Below the pieces are notes generated by a model that searched no databases, was not told the DNA's origin, and worked only from the letters and a program-made list of their open reading frames with translations. A program made the translations under genes and the position numbers. Positions 12,899-16,452 of a stretch of 16,452 nucleotides of DNA are shown here, piece by piece. The DNA comes from an uncultured Caulobacterales bacterium (GTDB lineage Bacteria; Pseudomonadota; Alphaproteobacteria; Caulobacterales; Caulobacteraceae), in NCBI GenBank assembly GCA_903903715.1, contig CAIUZX010000281.1, positions 1 to 16,452 on the forward strand. The letters are read 5' to 3'. Position 1 is the first letter of the stretch. Each line of letters opens with the position of its first letter.

Positions 12899-14097
12899 TG
12901 TTTGACCGGGCGTCCGCGCAGCAACTGATCGACGCCCTAAGCTGTGTGACCCTGCTCGCCTCCGCCGCCGCGCGGACGGACGCCCGGGCGGACCCCCTAA
13001 ACAGCCGGATGCGCTTCGCCCTCGGCGTGCTCGCCGCCTTCTATGGCCTGCGCTGGGCGAGCGAGGCGAGCGGCTTCGGGTTTTTGGACGACGCATCCCT
13101 GCTCGCCGTCAGCGTTGTCCCGCTGTCCGCCCTGTTCCTCATAGAGGGCCTGATGCGACGACATGCGCCCAAGGTCTTCAAGATCGGCGTGGCGGCGGGC
13201 GCGATGGTGGCAGCAGGGGTGGTGATCGTCTCGCCCCTGCGATCAGCGATCCCGCACTGGAGCCTCCTCGCCTACGAGATCACGACCTTCGGCGGCCTCG
13301 CCGTGCTGATCCTGACGCGCCGGCGGGACAGCCTGTCCCAGCAGGAAAACGTTCTTCTCGACGCGGTGCTGGTGGCCGGCCTTGGCCTCGTGCCGCTGAT
13401 CGTGTCTGACTTCATGGACGCAGCGCCGGTCGGGTCGAGCGGGCTGGGCGCTGCGGCGACGGCGCTCGTGCTCAGCGCCAACGCCCACTCCCGGCGAGAG
13501 GCCGCCCGCGCCTATCTCGGGCTCGGCCTGTTTGTCGCCGTCAGCGCCGCCGCCGCCGCGCCGGTCGCCCGCGCGCTCGACCTCCCGTGGCCCTCCGGCG
13601 CCTTGAGACTCTGGGCGGTTCTCTACGTGCTGCTTCTTGCCGCCGGCGCTCTGCAATCGTTGTTGCTCGCAAGGCGCGGATCGACCAGTCAGGCCTTTCT
13701 CCAAGCGCTCGCCGCCAGTGATCGCGCCACCCTCGATGGGTTGCTGTCCGATCTTGCCGACCAGCCCCTGCTGGCGGGCCTGCGCGTGCTGGGGCCTGCG
13801 GATCTCGATGGGCTGGACCCGGTCGGCCTGATCGACGGACTACAGACAGGGCCGGTTGAACGGGCCCTGAGCGGTGCGCCGCAGGATCGGGAGGGTCGCG
13901 CTGGGACCAGCCCCTGGACCGAACTCGACGAACTCCTCAGCCGGCACGACGCCAATCAGGCGCTGCTGCTGCAACGGACGCCGCTGCGCATCGGCCTGCT
14001 CACCCTCCCCGGCGGCGGCGCAGACACGCAGACGCGCAGCGCCCTCGCCTACTTCCAGAAACTTGCCTTGCTCCTGAGGCCGGAGGCCCAAGCTTGA
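12898..14097 (+). CDS. Unknown 7-8 TM membrane protein with soluble C-terminal tail
   Basis: A 399-residue protein I cannot assign to a family. Likely membrane helices lie near residues 38-54, 66-86, 93-111, 122-140, 151-171, 181-196, 205-222 and 236-257. The last 140 residues are soluble and probably cytoplasmic, Leu- and Asp-rich (QALAASDRATLDGLLSDLAD, LAGLRVLGPADLDGLDPVGL, SPWTELDELLSRHDANQALL). The layout recalls the N-terminal 7TM input modules of some sensor kinases, but no HisKA, HATPase or GGDEF motif follows. The ATG overlaps the ThiF-like stop by one base (TGATG at 12896-12900), and the stop overlaps the nitroreductase start. It may be the membrane platform for the enzymes encoded around it (inference). 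Confidence 0.8.
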   Translation: MFDRASAQQLIDALSCVTLLASAAARTDARADPLNSRMRFALGVLAAFYGLRWASEASGFGFLDDASLLAVSVVPLSALFLIEGLMRRHAPKVFKIGVAAGAMVAAGVVIVSPLRSAIPHWSLLAYEITTFGGLAVLILTRRRDSLSQQENVLLDAVLVAGLGLVPLIVSDFMDAAPVGSSGLGAAATALVLSANAHSRREAARAYLGLGLFVAVSAAAAAPVARALDLPWPSGALRLWAVLYVLLLAAGALQSLLLARRGSTSQAFLQALAASDRATLDGLLSDLADQPLLAGLRVLGPADLDGLDPVGLIDGLQTGPVERALSGAPQDREGRAGTSPWTELDELLSRHDANQALLLQRTPLRIGLLTLPGGGADTQTRSALAYFQKLALLLRPEAQA

Positions 14098-15068
14098 CCC
14101 TGTCCGACCCGGACTTCGCCGCCGTCGTCCTCGAGGCGAACCTTGCGCCCAGCGTGCACAACACCCAACCCACGCGCTGGCTCAGGGTCAGCGAAGCTGA
14201 GGTCCGTGTGCGGGACGTCGCCGAACGTCACCTCGCCATCGGCGACCCCACCGGGCGCGACGCCGGCGTGAGCCACGGCGCAGCGATCGAGGGCTTCGTC
14301 CTTGCCTGCTCCGCGCGAGAGATCGCCGCGACCGTCTCCCCGTCTTCGAACCTGAGCGCGGGCGACGTCGCCAGGATCACTCTGTCAGGGGGCGCCGCGC
14401 CTGACCCACTGCAGCCCTATGTTCACGTTCGTCGCACCTATCGCGGCCGATTTGTGCCTGCAGCGCCCAACGCCCTCGACCGCATCGCAGAGGACCGGGA
14501 CGTGGTCGTTGTGCGCGCGAAAGACGGGATCGCCCATGTGGCGGCGGTGTACGACACGGCGAGCCTCAGCTCATTTCGTGATCAGGCGTTTCGGGCGGAG
14601 CTGTTGTCCTGGATGCGCCTGTCCCGTCAGGATCCGCGCTGGACGCGGGATGGCCTGAATGCGCAGGCCATGGAGATGTCGGGCTTTGAGGCTGCAGGCG
14701 CCGGAGTCGTCCTGCGGCCCGGCGTGTTCGAGGCGCTGGACCGGCTGGGCGTCACCGCAGGCTTCGTCGCCGAGGCCAAGGTCGTATGCAGCGCGGCGGG
14801 GATACTGCTGTTCCACAGGCCGGCCGACGAGAGCCCGCTGGAGACCGGCCGTCGGTATTACCGGCTTTGGCTCTCCATCACCCAGTCCGGCCTGTCGGCG
14901 GCGCCTATGGCGGTGCTGGCGGACGATCCCAAGGCGGCTTCGGAAATGGCCCGCAGCTTCAGCCTGCCGACGGGGCGCAGGCTCATCACCGCCCTGCGCG
15001 TGGGCCGGGCGCCGGAGCGCACGCTGCCGCCCAAACCCCGCTTGCCGGTCGAGGAATTGATCGGTTAG
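14094..15068 (+). CDS. Acg-like nitroreductase family FMN oxidoreductase
   Basis: A 324-residue protein starting with TTG at 14094, supported by GGAGG (14082-14086) seven bases upstream and a TTGA overlap with the preceding stop. NLAPSVHNTQPTRWL (16-30) is the signature FMN-phosphate and ribityl-binding start of the Acg-type nitroreductases; HVRRTYRGRF follows near 110-120, and GRRLITALRVGRAPE near the C-terminus is the closing core strand. The length matches the two-lobed Acg class rather than the 180-220-residue classic nitroreductases. Acg proteins bind FMN and some may store flavin rather than catalyse; the nitroreductase fold also includes ring-forming oxidases acting on peptides and natural products. 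It is the last gene of the five-gene operon. ThiF-like and nitroreductase domains are known as fusions, for example in the mycobacterial protein annotated MoeY, which supports a functional link. Confidence 0.88.
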   Translation: MTLSDPDFAAVVLEANLAPSVHNTQPTRWLRVSEAEVRVRDVAERHLAIGDPTGRDAGVSHGAAIEGFVLACSAREIAATVSPSSNLSAGDVARITLSGGAAPDPLQPYVHVRRTYRGRFVPAAPNALDRIAEDRDVVVVRAKDGIAHVAAVYDTASLSSFRDQAFRAELLSWMRLSRQDPRWTRDGLNAQAMEMSGFEAAGAGVVLRPGVFEALDRLGVTAGFVAEAKVVCSAAGILLFHRPADESPLETGRRYYRLWLSITQSGLSAAPMAVLADDPKAASEMARSFSLPTGRRLITALRVGRAPERTLPPKPRLPVEELIG

Positions 15069-15131
15069 GCGCGGCCACGGACTTGCATGTGCGATCCTGG
15101 TCGGCCCGCCGATCACAGATGAGGATCGCGC

Positions 15132-15881
15132 ATGACCAGCAGCATAAACAGCCTCAACGACTTATTCCGTCAGCTTTCGCAGTCGGGATCGAGCCCTGGC
15201 GCAACCGGCGCCGGAGCGACCGGCGCCGCGCAATTCCTGCAGGGCCCCGGGCAGGATCTGCCGCCTCCGCCTCCGCTGGACGGGTCGAGCGACGCCGAGC
15301 CGACCAAGGCGCCGAGCGCTGCGGCCGCGCAGCTTCCGTCCCAGAAGTTCTCGGCGAGCGTGTTGCAGACCCTATTGTCCGCGCAGACCACACAGAGCGC
15401 ACAGCCGTCCGCGACCGACTTCGCCAACGCGCTGATCAAGGGCCTGGACCAGAACAGCGACGGGTCACTGTCCCTGAGCGAAGTGCAGCAGGCTCTGAAG
15501 GGCCTCAGGAGCCAAACCTCCCAGAGCTCGGCCGGGAGCTCGACGTCAAACGACCCGCTGGCCCAGGCTTTCGCGGCGCTGGACACCGACGGCGACGGCC
15601 AGCTCAGCGCCGCTGAACTGACCACCGGTCTCGAGAAGCTGGCGAAGGACCAGTCAGCTTCGGCAGCGCTTTCGCCGCACCGCCACCACCATCACCACCC
15701 GGTAGAGGCGGCTCAGCAGGCCGAAAAACCCGCCGCTCCAAGTGACGCTTCAACGGCGCCAACGACCGCAACAGCAACCTCGACGGCTGCGACGGCCTCT
15801 GCCGCTTCCACATCGACCGGCGATATCGCGGCCAATCTCGTGGCGGCGGTCACCATCAGCTCGACTGCAGCCGCGGCCTGA
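15132..15881 (+). CDS. EF-hand calcium-binding protein with His cluster
   Basis: A 249-residue protein of low complexity outside its calcium sites. EF-hand loop 1 is D106-Q-N-S-D-G-S-L-S-L-S-E117 and loop 2 is D151-T-D-G-D-G-Q-L-S-A-A-E162; both have the required acidic and Gly positions. A Pro run lies at 44-48, a natural His cluster (HRHHHHH, 183-189) could bind metals, and the tail (200-249) is almost all Ala, Thr and Ser. There is no signal peptide; the N-terminus MTSSINSLNDLFRQLSQSGS is polar. Export by another route is possible but unproven. An AGGAT site lies before the ATG. A 63-base gap separates it from the nitroreductase gene, so it may have its own promoter or be read from the operon. 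It resembles alphaproteobacterial EF-hand proteins of unknown role. Confidence 0.88.
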   Translation: MTSSINSLNDLFRQLSQSGSSPGATGAGATGAAQFLQGPGQDLPPPPPLDGSSDAEPTKAPSAAAAQLPSQKFSASVLQTLLSAQTTQSAQPSATDFANALIKGLDQNSDGSLSLSEVQQALKGLRSQTSQSSAGSSTSNDPLAQAFAALDTDGDGQLSAAELTTGLEKLAKDQSASAALSPHRHHHHHPVEAAQQAEKPAAPSDASTAPTTATATSTAATASAASTSTGDIAANLVAAVTISSTAAAA

Positions 15882-15922
15882 TCAAGAGGCCTCCGCCTCT
15901 TCGGAGCGTGCGCTCCTGATCA
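15879..15922. terminator. Branched bidirectional terminator between convergent genes
   Basis: AAGAGGC (15884-15890) and GCCTCTT (15895-15901) form a perfect 7-bp hairpin with a 4-base loop; GGAGCG (15903-15908) and CGCTCC (15911-15916) form a second. TGATC (15879-15883) and GATCA (15918-15922) can pair outside both, giving a three-way junction. The outer copies include the stop codon of the EF-hand gene on one side and the frame-corrected stop of the minus-strand barrel gene on the other. There is no long T-run in either direction. Confidence 0.6.
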
Positions 15923-16452
15923 GAAGGCCATGCTGATCTTGCCGCCGGCGACGTAGTTGGTCGCTGTCGGCGACGTGGAGGCGATGCCGTTTCCACTCGG
16001 CCGTAGAGGCCAAGCTCCGCCGTGCGCTTGAACACGGGGGTTGAGTAGAGGAACTCGGCGGAGAACGGCGTCGTCTTGCTCGCCACATCCACCTGCTGGT
16101 GGACCACGGTCAACGCCCCGCTCTGACGATCCCCGACCTGAACGCCGGTATAGTCGAGCTTGCCCGAGAGGGTGTGCAGCGGCTGGGACAGGGACAGGCG
16201 CGCCTGATCGGAGTCGGTGAACAGGCCCGTCCGCGAGACGGCGAACGCGAAGGACGCGCTGGTCAGTCCGCTCCGGTCCGTGGTCAGGCTTTGACCTGTC
16301 CGGTCCGACCGGGTGGAGGCCCAGAGGCCCGAACCCGACAGCAGAAGATCGCCAGGCAGCACGACATCGAAGCCGAGCGTACGCCCGAGGGTCGTCGACC
16401 CTCCGGCCAGATCCGTGGGATCCATGGACTGGACGCCGAGCAGGCCGGACGT
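15920..16452 (-). CDS. C-terminal beta-barrel of a large outer-membrane or autotransporter-type protein, frameshifted, partial
   Basis: The gene enters from the right edge; the frame is open from base 16452 (TSGLLGVQSMDPTDL) and reads as alternating barrel strands (GDLLLSGSGLWASTR, SASFAFAVSRTGLF, QARLSLSQPLHTLSGKLDY, TPFSAEFLYSTPVF, AELGLYGRVE). Near 15985-15995 the barrel pattern stops and the frame becomes Arg- and Pro-rich, running on to a stop at 15856-15858 inside the opposite gene. One frame over, the sequence reads GIASTSPTATNYVAGGKISM then AF and stops at 15920-15922, with the C-terminal Phe expected of barrel proteins. A single lost base near GTGGAAACGG explains this. The upstream part, perhaps an autotransporter or S8-type peptidase passenger, is out of view. 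Whether the change is a real mutation or a sequence error cannot be told here. Confidence 0.7.
   Translation of the reverse strand, partial: VRPARRPVHGSHGSGRRVDDPRAYARLRCRAAWRSSAVGFGPLGLHPVGPDRSKPDHGPERTDQRVLRVRRLADGPVHRLRSGAPVPVPAAAHPLGQARLYRRSGRGSSERGVDRGPPAGGCGEQDDAVLRRVPLLNPRVQAHGGAWPLRPSGNGIASTSPTATNYVAGGKISMAF

Noticed and set aside
15666..15726. His-rich stretch in the EF-hand gene as an engineered His tag
   Set aside because: It is internal, interrupted by Arg and flanked by native low-complexity sequence, so it looks natural.

Overview
The window is high-GC, densely coded DNA of the kind found in alphaproteobacteria, most likely Caulobacterales (Caulobacter, Phenylobacterium or Brevundimonas). 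This placement is an inference. It rests on the gene families present (M61 peptidase, hybrid kinases with TPR sensors, Acg-type nitroreductase, beta-barrel C-terminus ending in Phe) and on several TTG starts and starts without a Shine-Dalgarno site. No rRNA, tRNA, CRISPR array, insertion sequence or phage gene was recognised.

Layout from left to right. (1) 1-2298: the 3' end of an M61-type peptidase gene, converging on a TetR regulator, followed by two small exported proteins on the minus strand. (2) 2299-4325: a divergent control region, then two plus-strand cytochrome genes. The first joins a single c-type heme site to a predicted outer-membrane barrel and resembles the Cyc2 porin-cytochrome family. 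The second is a small periplasmic class I cytochrome c. A FNR/FixK-type palindrome and mutually exclusive hairpins lie upstream. (3) 4330-10205, all minus strand: an outer-membrane barrel protein, a membrane-anchored serine hydrolase of the beta-lactamase/CubicO type, a hybrid sensor kinase with a periplasmic TPR sensor and a degenerate receiver, and an intact stand-alone receiver that is its probable phosphorylation partner. (4) 10366-15068: five plus-strand genes whose ends overlap by 4, 4, 1 and 4 bases. They encode a DUF2306-like membrane protein, a GNAT-like acyltransferase with a C-terminal membrane anchor, a ThiF/E1-like adenylating enzyme, a 7-8 TM protein of unknown family, and an Acg-like nitroreductase. 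(5) 15132 to the right edge: an EF-hand calcium-binding protein converging, through a branched bidirectional terminator, on the 3' end of a minus-strand outer-membrane barrel gene that carries an apparent one-base frameshift.

The best candidate for an undescribed system is the five-gene E1/acyltransferase/nitroreductase operon. Its tight coupling suggests one membrane-associated pathway that acylates, adenylates and oxidises or reduces an unknown small molecule or lipid. The E1-like protein lacks the usual zinc cysteines and the usual catalytic cysteine, and no ubiquitin-like partner or precursor peptide is visible. The second candidate is the Cyc2-like/cytochrome c pair, which could move electrons across the outer membrane and may be controlled by oxygen. 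These functional readings are inferences from family recognition and gene order; no database search was run.
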